Of a stretch of 64,000 nt of DNA, positions 46,141 to 58,800 are shown one piece after another (within the stretch, counting starts at the first letter, position 1; each line of letters opens with the position of its first letter). The notes beneath the pieces were generated by a model. It did not search any database and was not told the DNA's origin. It saw nothing but the letters and a program-made list of their open reading frames with translations. Source of the DNA: Pieris napi (lineage: Eukaryota > Arthropoda > Insecta > Lepidoptera > Pieridae); contig NC_062244.1 of NCBI RefSeq assembly GCF_905475465.1, positions 1,872,501-1,936,500 of the forward strand, read 5' to 3'. Position numbers and translations under genes: made by a program.

Positions 46141-46812
46141 GTTTCATTATTTATTTAATCAAATAATAATCCTATGAAATAACTGTCCCGTCCCGCCAAG
46201 TGACATCTCAGCACGTGTTTGAGCACCTAATTATGACACATAGTAGAGGACCCAAAGGGGGAATTTCGGGATTTACTAAAGCCTGGCAAGGTATCCCCCT
46301 GTATATTAAAGATTAATATACAGGGGGATACCTTGTAGCCGTTTAAGTACCTCCAACAAATATGAGCCCCATATATATAACTGCTGTATACTGTAAGGAT
46401 CAGATTAGTATAAAAAACATATCATCAGAAATTCTCGAGGGCATCAGATTAAGGTAGGGTGAGTTAATTACGTGCTACAAAAATTATGGTTATTAATAGG
46501 TTATCATGTGATAGGTTCCTAAACAATTTTGGTATACGGGGAATCGAATCATCGACCAACCCACGAAGACCTCCAGTGAATTAATTTATGAAAATTAAAT
46601 CTACTATTTGCGAAATCATTCAATTACAAGTGTCGTCAATTTTAATGTACACGAAACGTAATTTGAGCATTTCCAACAAAACAGATTATGAAAAAAACTA
46701 AATTATTCTTAAAATGAAACTTCAGTGACAGATTGAAAAAGAAGACATCTTATTTAAAGTCAGTTTTGCTACGTCAAATATTTACTTGAAACAAATATAA
46801 AATTTATTAAAA
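46141..46812 (+). promoter_or_regulatory. intergenic region with presumed ODAD1-like promoter
   Basis: 670 bp between the BICDR-like 3' end and the ODAD1-like ATG. It contains the 46287-46335 hairpin. A TCAGT initiator-like motif at 46760, 53 bp before the ATG, is the only start-site candidate. No TATA box in the expected place. Confidence 0.3.
46287..46335. repeat. perfect 23-bp-arm hairpin between two genes
   Basis: Left arm 46287-46309 and right arm 46313-46335 are exact complements with a 3-base loop. It lies 147 bp past the BICDR-like poly(A) signal and about 480 bp before the ODAD1-like ATG. Confidence 0.75.
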
Positions 46813-46878
46813 ATGCCAGCACAAGTGGAACAGAAGACTGTGGACCCCGAAGCGGAACTCAGCAATGTCCAAAGAACG
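46813..46878 (+). CDS. ODAD1-like exon 1 (start codon)
   Basis: ATG at 46813 begins MPAQVEQKTVDPEAELSNVQRT, in the place where the family has an EL..LQR motif. The donor GTTATT at 46879 is weak. The next in-frame codons end in TAG, so splicing is required. Confidence 0.65.
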
Positions 46879-49800
46879 GTTATTTTCTATTATATCAAAT
46901 TCTTTTAGCTATTTATCTCCTATGTACAAGATAATATCGCCCGACGAAGTTATAAAGATGATGAAGAAACTATAGAACCGTTCGTTTGAATTAAAGAAAC
47001 GGACCGGTGACAAAATAATTGTTTCCTGTTGGGAGACAAGCCTTAAAGTGCTTTAGGCCTCTAAAAATATCAATAAAATTTGACTGCGTCATGATAATGA
47101 TCCAACACTATGTGGAACAGCTGCCCACTGAAGTATTACCGAACCAATTCGAGTTAGGGTCCTTAAAAGAGCGTACTACTAATTAAAAGAGTTTACCAAT
47201 TCTTAAAAGGCCGGCAACGACAGGCCATTGGCAATGTGAGTGTCCATGGGCGGCGGTATCACTATAACATCAGGAGAGCCTCCTGTCAGTTTGCCTCCTG
47301 TTACATAGAAAAGAAAATATTTAATAGTAGTATTATTTACCTTCAGAGTAAGTAAATGGTAATTGTACATAAAAATAACTATCATTTTGTAAACAGACGA
47401 TTCGAACGTACGACCTCACTGGGAGTTGCACACTTAAGCCATTAGGCCAATATGTCTCTATCTGCCTCATACTGGAACAAAATAAAACAATAAATGAGTG
47501 GCGCTACAACTTTTTTAGGTCTGAGCCTCAGATTTCTGTATCTGTTTCATGATCATTTGTCAATCTAGGCAAGTAGGTGATTAGCCTCCTGTGCCTAACA
47601 CACGCCATCGACTCCTTGATTCTAAGGCGAGCCGGTTTCCTCACGATGTTTTCTTTCACCGTTCGAGCGAATGTTAAATACACATAGAAAGAAAGACCAT
47701 TGGTGCACAGCCGGGGATCGAACCTATGACCACAGGGATGAAAGTCGCACGATGAAGTCACTAGGCCAGCTCTGTTCTGCCTCAACTGGAATATTACGGC
47801 AAATATATAAATACTTAAAAATATTACATCTCATTCAGTTCCAAAAATTGGCGCCAATGTGCAGCGTGGAGAAGCGAGCTGGTGGTATTCCCCAGCTGGC
47901 GCCACAGGAGAAGCAGCTCGGCATCCTCGCTACTGAGCTTAAGGAAACGCTGCTATGCATCAACGTGAGATATACGGGTCTTAAATAATTTATTTCTGAT
48001 GAACAAATGCAGTAAATACCTACCTATTGTAAATATAATAAAAACGCAAATTATTATTAAAACATAAATTTTTACTTTGAAGTAGATAATTTATTTGTAT
48101 GTATATTATATATATACTTAATACAACCTGTCCATTTACGATATATACGTATATTCAACAAAGCGCTGCCCACTGAAGTATTTCCGAACCAATTCGACTT
48201 AGGGTCCTTCAAGAAAAGAGCGTACCTACCAATTCTTAAAAGGCAACACGAGCCCTCTGTCATTGAGTGTCTATGGATTGTATCACTCAACATCAGGTGA
48301 GCCTCCTGCCCATTTGCCCCGTCATATAAAAAATATTTAATATTGTAGTCATTCTAGTTAGTTTATATATTTTAATGTAAAGAGTTTTAAACAAAGAATT
48401 AAATATTTCCAATAGTTAGCTAAAAAGGGCCAGCATGCCCTTCGAGACAATCAACTCAAGAGTGGAACGAAGAAGTCGATAGTGGAATATGAGCATCTAG
48501 AAAGTATCTTGAGAGACGAACGCGCCCAACAAGCTGAACTGGATTGCCTTAACTACTTGGCGCAGAAACAGTTGGTTGAGCTTCTGAAGAAAGTGCCTAC
48601 GGAGGCTGATGTTAGTAGCTTAGACTTGTATGACTTATTATTTATCTTTGGTTCAGTTATCACGCCTTTTATGAAGAGGTAGACAGAGACCACGCACCTC
48701 TCCACTCCACTTGCTACGGTCCTGCTATACCTCGCTTCAACCTCTTTCATGACGTTCTGGGTATGGGTACTTTAACGTGTTCCTTCCCAGTACCTCCTAG
48801 ATATGGTCCAGGTTTGTACGACTAAAGTGTAAAGTTTTATTTCGAATTACTGAATATTGGCGACGTTGTATGAACTTAGACGGTTTTTGCTTGTGCCCGG
48901 TTTAAAGGTTTGTAGCCCGGTTTAAACCTTCAATCGCACTAACAAAGTTAGTCCAACCGCTAAAAATGAAAGTTAGTCTACTTACCGACGAGCCTCTAGC
49001 GGCTGGCCCGGTCAGTAGTTCGAGGATCCTTTACAACAAACTCAACTCCACCATCGTCGGTGGTCCGCAACATCCGATTTACATCGCCGAGCATCTGACG
49101 GCACAGGCACGCCGCCTATACTATCTAGCTCGAGAATACGCCAAGACGGAAAAATATAAGTATTGCTGGACTTCCGGAGGCCGAGTGCTGCTGAGGCAGG
49201 CAGACCACACCAAACTCATTGTTGTTACTAATGAAAGTCAGCTGGTTGGCCCCCAGCCAAAAAACTAGATCCTTGCGACGTATTTCCGTCTTTGTTTATG
49301 ATTAGATTTAGTTTTTTAATTACTATGATATTAGTACTAGGTAAAATCATTGTTTGTAACTGTGCTATAGTGCCGACGCGCCTTTACATATGTATTATAT
49401 TATATTTTATATTTCCACATATAATATACCTATATAATTTAGCATTTCTGATAGTATTTGGTTCCTTAGGCTCAATTTTCAAATATTATTCTAGAGGTGT
49501 TACTCACGTAATTAATTTCATACCTCTTTATTCACACACAAATATTGTAGACACTTTTCTCTTATACATAATCTATGACTATCTCACTGATATATACTAT
49601 TTAAATTGTACTCTAATTCCAATGCGTGCATATATCCTTAAGTTTAGTAAACCTGTGCTTGCACTCATTGACCTTACACTGCTATTCCCATTTAATAACT
49701 GTATTGTGCTAGCAAATTGGTTACTTTTAGTTACTCAAGGCTTCAAAATTCGATCATAATAATAGACAATTATTAAACAACATCGATAATGTATCGGTTG

Positions 49801-52800
49801 CTTCAAGCCATTGCTGTGATCCACATGAAGTCCGAAACTATTTACCTAAACATAATAAAGTCCTAAATATTATAACGCAAAATATTCGGAGCTTATCGGC
49901 AAATTTCGCGAACTTTGAAATTTTACTTACAAATTTTCATACTATCCCGGATATTATCATTCTCACTGAATGTTTTCTAGAAAGCAACCCGGTAATACCA
50001 ACCATAAAAGGTTTCTCCAGCATCTCTTCCTGTAACCCAGTTAATAAAAATGACGGAGTCCTGGTTTACTATAAAAATTGTATTACAGGCATCTCAATTG
50101 AAGAACCCTCTGTAGCAGAAGCCAGCGTTCTCTTAATTAAACTTAATATTGATACTGCAATTTTAGGTATTTATCGACCAAGTGCTTTCAAAAATAAAAC
50201 GAACTTTATTAACTCTCTAAATACCTTGCTAGAATCTCTTAAAAGTTTCAAAAATATAATAATCTTAGGTGACATAAATATTGATATTACTCCAGAGAAT
50301 CTTAACCAAGAAGCTGAAGATTATCTTAACATGTTGGTTTACCATGGGCTTCTCCCAACTCATACCTTCCCTACTCGTTTTCCTTCTTCTACGTGTCTTG
50401 ATCACGGTATTCTTAAATCACCTCTTACTGCTCTTACTCTTGTCATCAATTCTTCAATCACTGATCATAGTTCAGTAGTAATGTCCTTAGATATAAAGAA
50501 ACGCTACTCTGCTCCTACTCGATCTATCAAAAAAGTGGATCATGATAGCCTCTCACAGTCTCTCCTGAATACAGATTTTTCATCTGTTCTCAATAACACT
50601 GACTGTGAAGAAGCAACCAACAATTTGATAGAAATTCTTCAATCAGTTATCTCTATGCACACCTCCGTAATGACTCGCTCTCACCGCACTAAAATCATCA
50701 AGCCATGGATGACCCCAGGCTTACTTAAATGTATACGTAATAGAGATAGAATGCATTACAAACTAAAAAAGCAACCTGAAAATGATATTCTGCGTAAAAC
50801 ATACTACAGATACCGGAACTTCTGTAATAGTCTACTGAAGAAATTAAAAAAGAATTATGAAAAAGGTCTACTACTAAATGCAGGAACTAACACCAAAAAA
50901 CTTTGGACAGCTATAAAAGACGTTAGTAATCTTAGTAAAAAACATGATAGACCAAGTGACCTCCTAAAATGTAGAGCGAATCCAAAAGACTCAACAAACC
51001 ATGTTAACTCTCACTTTGTGGGTATCGGAAAATCGCTTGCCTTAAATATACAATCCAATCATCAACACGACTCTCCACCTCCATTACGGCCAAATCCTCC
51101 TTTTCCTCTCCAATCATTCGTCATGCTCGACACTTCTATTGAAGAAGTCGAAATCACTATAAATTCCTTGAAAGAAAGCTGTGCTGCAGGTTGGGACAAC
51201 ATCACGTCTGCCATACTTAAACGCAACCTTAAAATATTAGCTACACCAATCGCCCATGTATGTAACTTAAGTATGCGTACGGGAATCTTCCCATCCGCTT
51301 TTAAAAAGGCAATAGTGCATCCCATTTTCAAATCCGGCAACCGTGGCAGTGTCGACAACTATCGCCCCATCTCTATTCTGTCAGCACTGTCCAAGATCCT
51401 TGAACGCCTAATAAACAAACGTCTCGTTAGTTATCTGGAAGATAAACAATTACTTTCTCCGAACCAATTCGGTTTCAGAGCTAAAAGATCTTCATCGGAT
51501 GCCATCCATGAATTAACCGATCACATAGTTAGGAACTTGGACAGCCATAGGAAGTGTCTGGGCATATTCTTAGACCTCGCGAAGGCATTCGACACTGTCT
51601 CGGCCCAAATCCTTCTACAGAAACTGGAAGCGCTTGGAGTGAGAGGAGTTCAACTTTCCTTATTTAAAAGTTACCTCAGCGGTCGGAGTCAATGTGTAGT
51701 GGTAGATGGCCATGTCAGCTCTTACCTTCCAGTGGAATTCGGAGTCCCCCAGGGCAGCATTCTTGGTCCTACGCTGTTCCTAGTGTACATGAATGATCTG
51801 TGTTCCCTGAAAATACCTAATTGCAAATTGGTCTCTTACGCCGACGATACTGCTCTTGTTTTCTCTGCAAAAAGCTGGAGGGAAGCTTTCTCTTATGCAC
51901 AGACCGGATTTGATATCGTTTCGTGTTGGCTGCGCCAAAATTTATTAACTCTTAATATAGAGAAAACTTGCTATCTTACCTTCTCCATATATACTCCTCC
52001 CATAGCCTTAATCCCGTATTCCTTAACTGCCCATACACATTCTTCTGTTCCTTCTGTTCCATGCTCTTGCGCTACATTGAAGAGAGGTTGTACGGTTAAG
52101 TATCTTGGCATCACACTAGATAGTCGACTCACGTTTCAGGCCCATCTTATGAATATGTGTGGTAGAGTCCGCAAACTCATGTTTATCTTTAAGAAAATTC
52201 GTCATGTTGCCGAGCCTCATATAGTCAGAATGATGTATTTAGCATTATGTCAATCTGTTTTATTATATGCTATCACCACTTGGGGTGGTGCAGCCAAAAC
52301 CCATCTGCTGTCCCTGGAACGTGCCCAGAGGGCTCTTCTAAAAGTTTGCTTATTCAAACCCATTCTTTTCCCTACTTTCACCCTCTATCAGGAAGCTCAG
52401 ATACTTACAGTACGTCAACTGTTCATCCTAAACACAGCCCTCAAACAGCATCACGAACATAAACCTAGTCCTTCTTCCTCTCGATCTGCTCGCCGCCCAC
52501 CCCCTGTTCACCTTCCTTCTCTCTACACTGCCTTTTCCCACCGCTTCTACTGTTACCTCGGCCCTTTTATTTACAACAAACTAAATCGCAAGCTGAATAT
52601 TCACTTACTCTTATCCTTCAGTTGTAAAAAGAAGGTCACTGCCTACATACAAGGTCTCAACTATGATGAGACTGAAAACTTAATCCAACCAATGGTCTAA
52701 CTTACAATTTATAGCTTATTTTTGATTTACTATTTATTTTTATACTTATTTAAGTACTGTTATCTATTTATCTAAGTACTAATATATATATATTTATCTA

Positions 52801-55800
52801 AGTACTAATATATATATATATATAATAATATATATAATAATTAGCACGGATGTTATATCGGCGCGATTGCACACCTACATATTTTAATTAGGTACCTCTT
52901 TACTCCATGTTACATCTGTAAAATGTCCTTATTAATAATTTACTCTTGTTACTGGTTACTTTTTACACCATGTGGGGAGAGGCTGGTGGTCTGAGATACA
53001 AGCCCTGCTTAGTTCAGTCACCAGTCTCTCACAATCTTATAATGTTTCCTTGCGACAATATATCTGTTTCTTAATATTAGTTAATATCAATGTAAGATTG
53101 TGGAGAAAAATAAAGATTAAATATCGTCATTAAATATCGTCATTTAGGTCGGAGGATCATCACGTCCTTCCTCCACAAATTGTCGAAGAAGGACCTAGTA
53201 TAAACAATAAAAAACAACATTTTGACTTGGTATTTTCAATAGTAGTGTTGGCCTACTGGCTTCAGCGTGCGACTGTCATCCCTGAGGTCGTAGGCTCGAT
53301 TCCCGGCTATGCACCAATGGACTTTCTATGAGCGCATTTAACATTCGCTCGAACGGTGAAGGAAAACATCGTTAGGAAACCCAAAAAGTCATGTCTATTA
53401 GATTGATGATCATGAAACAAACAGAAATATGAACGCAGACCTAAAAAGGTAGCGCCACTGATTTATTTTATTTTTTAATAGGAACTAGCAATGATAGAAA
53501 ATGCAAATAATCGGTTACGGCGTATGGAGAACCGACTGGATTTAGCCACGAAACGGTTCTGCCTCGTCAATACTGACAACAAGAGAGTGAGGGAGGAAAT
53601 TGACAGGCTTCTTGTAGAACGGTGACTATTTTCTTCTCAATACTTTTGATTGTATTTACAATAAGCAGATTCGGCTTGTATAAGCAAAATTAGTAGCATA
53701 CTGATGCATAATATCAAACTCAAACTTTAATCATATAGGTAACCAAGTACACTTATGAACATCAACAGAAAAGATGTTAAATTAATTCTAAATTTACATA
53801 TAAAAGTATATTTTAAACGCTTTCTTTAAATCTATCTTTCATAACCACTAAATGTTAAGTTTGGTCCACCCCTAAATTTATGTTTTTATTTTTTGGATAA
53901 AATTTTGTTTTTATTTTTTTATGATATCTATCGCATACAAAAATGCCTACTTTTAATTTTCACCCCTCTACGATCAACCCCTATTTTTTATTTGTTAATT
54001 AAAATCTTATGACTTAAACTCTGAAGTTTATATAGAGAAAAGTACACCGAAAATCAAAAACCTAAAAAGCTTTTATTCCAGAAAACCGAACAGTCTCTAG
54101 GGTAGCATAGCAAAATGTTCCATGTTGGTATGTACTAAAAAGGTAGGCTTCGTAAAATCACATTAAGGAGAAACGAAGTTCGCGGGGGCAGCTTGTATGT
54201 ACATATATAAATTGGAAAATATCTTCCTTTTAGGAACGACTTTAATATCCTGTGGAATCATACAATTGGCAAACTTGTAAAGGGCAAGGAGTACCTCATG
54301 GATATTCTTGAAATCGCTACCAATGCCTTCGGAGATAGAGATGAGTGTTGCAGGAAGGTCGACGCTCTGAAGTGGAAGGGACTCTTTCAACTAAACAGGG
54401 ATATATCGGTGAGTTCATTAATATCTAAAGTCAAAAGTCAAAATCATTTATGCATATAGGTAACACAATGTACACTTAAGAACCTCAAAAAAAAAATTAA
54501 ATGCTTCTAATTTTACATTTACTGCCAGTTGTCAAGTCAAAGGCGTAGAACGTAAGAGAAGAACTGGCAATAAACTCTCCGCCACTTTTTAATCACCAAG
54601 TTTTTTGTTTTACACAATGTTTGTGAGGAGCTGCAACCATTACACCATGTTCCACATGACATCTTAAGTAATAAATAATAATAAAATAAATGAATAGCAA
54701 AGATTTGTCCTCTATCAGCAGGAGAACAACACGCAAATATATAGTCGAAATAACTAACATCACCGCATACACGAATTCAAGTCCGACCAGTCACCACAAG
54801 TAGCACCCGTTCTCGAGTATGACGCATGGCCAGCCATCGGCCTCCCATATTTTAGGGAGAGACAACCCGACGCATATCTAATCTTCTTAATAAATGTTGT
54901 CCTGATCTGATAACGATAATCATTCGCAGGAAATGCAATCGTATGAAGGTGAACTGAACCATTTAGCGAAACTGGAGGAGTTTTTAAGAGTAAAAGGATC
55001 TAGGAGGATCTGTGAAGCTGATGAGATAGAGGAAATAAAAAGACAGGAGGAAGTACAGAGATGTGAACAGGAGATTGCACGCCACGACTCTTTGCTCGAA
55101 GGGATTTTTGTTAGTACATTGTTTTATAATTTTTGTCTGTACTTATTTAGTTTTGTATTTCCAAAATAATATTTTTTCTGGTTCGTTGGGTGTTCAGGCT
55201 TTCCTACCGTAACACAGTTTTCTAAACCAGGACGGAGGATGGAACGTCATCTTTGTAGTTTTAGTTAATGATATAATGATTCCCATTTAATATTTATGAC
55301 ATAAATGTAGCTTCGTGAAATGGAACTTGTCTTTGAACACAATTGTCCAACACATTACATACACTTTTCCATTATAGGTAGGACATTTGAGACGGTTCGA
55401 TTCCCAGACAAGACAAGTAATTTGTAGAAAATCATTGACTGCAGTAATACTTACTTTTTAAAATGAAATAAAGTCTTTCACCAAAATAACCTATCTACGA
55501 TATTTAATGTACTTTCTCTTGATGTCCATAGTCTTGGGACGCCTTGTTTATTGTCTAAGTGTTTTGTTTCATAATACATATGTATCTTAGCTGTAAGATT
55601 ACTAATATATAAATAAATAACTAACTAAACACCTAAACACCCGTTGCTTTCTATGAAAACAGTCGCTAGATAACAATTACTATAGAAGTATTCGTTCCAA
55701 TTATAATATTCTAAATTTGACCGCAGCAGTGTTCACGTTCAAAATCATCAACACATCATTTCTATTATTATTATTATTTCTATGGCTTTAGTATTATTTT

Positions 55801-58800
55801 ATACTCTCTTGGTTTCAAATCTCAGAGTGCACTCACTTATTTGACCAACCTTTTAAGTCCAAGTAAGGCTATAGTATATATATATACTAGCGACCCGCCC
55901 CGGCTTCGCACGGGTGCAATGCTGATACTAAATACACTACAGAAAAACTGCGGCCGGCCGGTACCGCCGCAAACGCTACGTCCCGCAATTTTTAAATCTG
56001 TAATATCTTCGAAAATATTCACTTAAATCATACGGTGTAAAGGGCCATATAGATCTATATTAAATAAACAATGTATTCAAGGTATTTAATTGGTTATGGA
56101 TTAATGCTGTATTGGTTAAAATCGCTTCGAAAATTTGCCATTATTTGTCGTAAAAAGTAAATGACAAAAAAAAGTTATTGTGGGTTATCCATAAGAGATA
56201 GACATATACCATCACGGACTTTTCTGTAGACCTTTTCAATGTGTACAATACTTAGTACATTATTTTGATAAAACTCGTAGGGTTCAGCCTGCGTTTGCAA
56301 TGTAAGCGGAAAAAATGTAATTATTTACGACATCACATTAGAAACCTCAAAAATAACAGTACTTCTCCACTGTTTAATGGATGTTATTATACATATAAAC
56401 CTTCCTCTTGAATCACTCTATCTATTAAAAAAAACCGCATCAAAATCCGTTGTGTAGTTTCAAAGATTTAAGCATACAAAGGGAAATAGGGACAGAGAAA
56501 GCGACTTTGTTTTATACTATGTAGTGATATATATTCTATTTACCAATAGAGGTAAATAGAATATATATCACTACATAATATCACATCATATCACCACAAA
56601 ATAGATCTATTAGGAAATAATGTTTGTAGTAAAACATGATTGTTTCATGGAATAATACGTGGTTTTATTGGATTAACGTGTACTTTAAACGATTAATGCA
56701 TCTCGCATGACAAGGAAATGAAACTATACCAAGGTGAAGGTTCATAATAGTTGAAACTTTAAAAGAAACTCTTGCTTTATTTTATTTGATATATACAAGT
56801 GAATCAGGTGTAGAAATATTTAAAATGTATTTTCATTCTAGCAATACGCTGGCTCTGAAAGGGTAGGCGCAGTAATAAGCCACTTCCAGGCGGCGGAAAT
56901 TCAAAACTTTTCCATATTTGTACTGCTGTGTGAAGTGCTTCAAGAGTCTATTTTTATGAGGAAAGAGTTAGAAATATTGAGGCAACGTATTTGTAAGTCT
57001 TTCTTCTCTATGGTAAAAGAAAACCTTACTTGTTTCTTTCTCTATCAGCACAACAACCACCACATAATAATAAAAAAAGGGTGCGTGTACTTATGTACGC
57101 GCGTAAGAAGTTATCCTTCTTTGGCATTATTAAAAATAGTTTTTGATTGCATGCAAATAATTAAGTACAATGAAATAATCAAAGACTGGAAAAGGAGTCA
57201 TTATAGTCAATAAAGTTCAGTCTACATTTGAAAAATTAAATAAATAAATATTTAATAATATAATATTTATTATTATTTTCTAATATTCAATTTAAATCAC
57301 TTCTGATTATAATTCAGACGCACATATAAAATTCGCACATTGTATAATGAAAACAAAATTAAAACACGTGTTTTAAATGTAGAAACTCAAAGCATGTGGA
57401 TAAATATTATAAATATAAATACACAGTGAACAGAGGCGGCGTGCGTGCCAACATGCGCCACTAACTTCATTCTGTTAATTTTGCGTCACGGTGCGCGCGC
57501 ATTGTAAAATTTCACTCATAAATTTTTCATAACGCGCCTAAAGAAGTACAACTTCAAAAATGCATCTATCAAACTGTGTACTCAAGTAAAAATACGTTTT
57601 ATTAAAGTGGATCAACGTGACATGAACGAGGCTCGAGAGGAGAAGGAAGACAAACGGCTTGCGGAGCTAAAACTTCAGCTAGAGAAGAAAAGAGAACGTA
57701 CCGCCGCTATATTGGACGCAAACAACAACACTGAGGCCACTATTTTGAAAGTTTTGAAAGGCATCGACGATCTTGTCAGGTCTTATATAATTTAGAAACT
57801 TAAAGTATAAATTCCAGATTAAATTAATACTACACCTGCACAGGTGAGTATCGTGCTATTTCTCGTCTCTGAATCTGACAGTAAGAGTCTGAATCACACT
57901 CTAGAACTCGCCTCTGAGTCCAGGGTGGATTATAAAATTTAATGAAGAATGGAAGCTTGTATTCTGAAATGACGAAACAATAGCGTGTATTTGATTGTGA
58001 TGAAAGAGAAAGACGGATTTTATATCTATGATTGTACTAGCGGTTAATCATATTTACAATCAGTTGCGTAACTTTACCATCTTGGGCCCGTGGCAAATTC
58101 TTTTGATGGGGCCCTATCAGTAAAAATGCTCACGTTGTACTCAGTTTAATTTTAATAAACTTCGAGATTTTCAGCGTACTCAATTACACGTTGTATATGT
58201 CCCACTAATGGAATGTTCTGTAGTCCCCACGCTCGCAGAGGCCCTCTTGGGTCGGGGCCCCGTGGCAAGGCCTGCCATATTGCTACGCCACTGTTTACAA
58301 TGAGGCTTTTGACAATAACAATGAAATGAGACATAGTTTCCCCTTTTGTTTTATAATTTACATACTCAACCCGAGAGGTATTTCTAATTTATTTGCTCCA
58401 ACACTTAAAGGTTGGCAAAATGTGACGTCACACCGCTTCTCTCTTTGCTCGGAAACCATAAGGAAGTAACCAAGTGGAACGTTCGTAAGTTCCTTAGGAT
58501 TTTGGAGTCTGAAGTGAAGAGTCTAATCGAAGTCGCTTATGGAGCGGTTAAGGTTTGTTAAATATGCCTTATTGTAAATGTACAACACACAATGTACCAC
58601 TGTCTTCAACCCTTCAATAAAACTCGCTTAAGCATCCGCTTCGAATTTCGAGGGAGTGATGCCGGCTAAACACACCCTCGAAACCTTTATGGCAATTGCT
58701 CTCTGCGACTGCCTGAGTATGGTTTTTGTGCCGGTTTCGCATAACCGCCCATATCGGGCAGCCGTTTAATACTTTTACCCCCGCTACGTTTGTGTATGGT

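Larger units (their letters stand above)
48906..53145 (+). mobile_element. 5'-truncated non-LTR retrotransposon (Jockey/CR1-like superfamily) in intron 3 of the ODAD1-like gene
   Basis: It comprises the end of an ORF1 (open from 48906, ATG 48966, stop 49268), an inter-ORF stretch, and an ORF2 (49731-52700) with endonuclease and reverse transcriptase. The 3' UTR holds AT-rich direct repeats (about 52740-52840) and AATAAA (53109). It ends in two copies of ATTAAATATCGTC at about 53117-53142. It has the same orientation as the host gene. The 5' boundary is uncertain and no target duplication was found. The clade is a guess: the 3' tandem tail and ORF layout fit CR1/Daphne-like elements better than R1 or RTE. 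Confidence 0.85.

Noticed and set aside
46909..46989. Possible exon after acceptor tcttttag in the ODAD1-like gene
   Set aside because: It would require a 30-bp intron and ends in a TGA without a usable donor; exon 1 joins exon 2 in frame without it.
51062..51358. Minus-strand 98-codon frame
   Set aside because: Antisense shadow of the LINE ORF2 reverse transcriptase.
55200..55640. Possible SINE near ggttcgattcccagac at 55395
   Set aside because: Only a B-box-like string is present; no head, body or tail of either SINE family follows.
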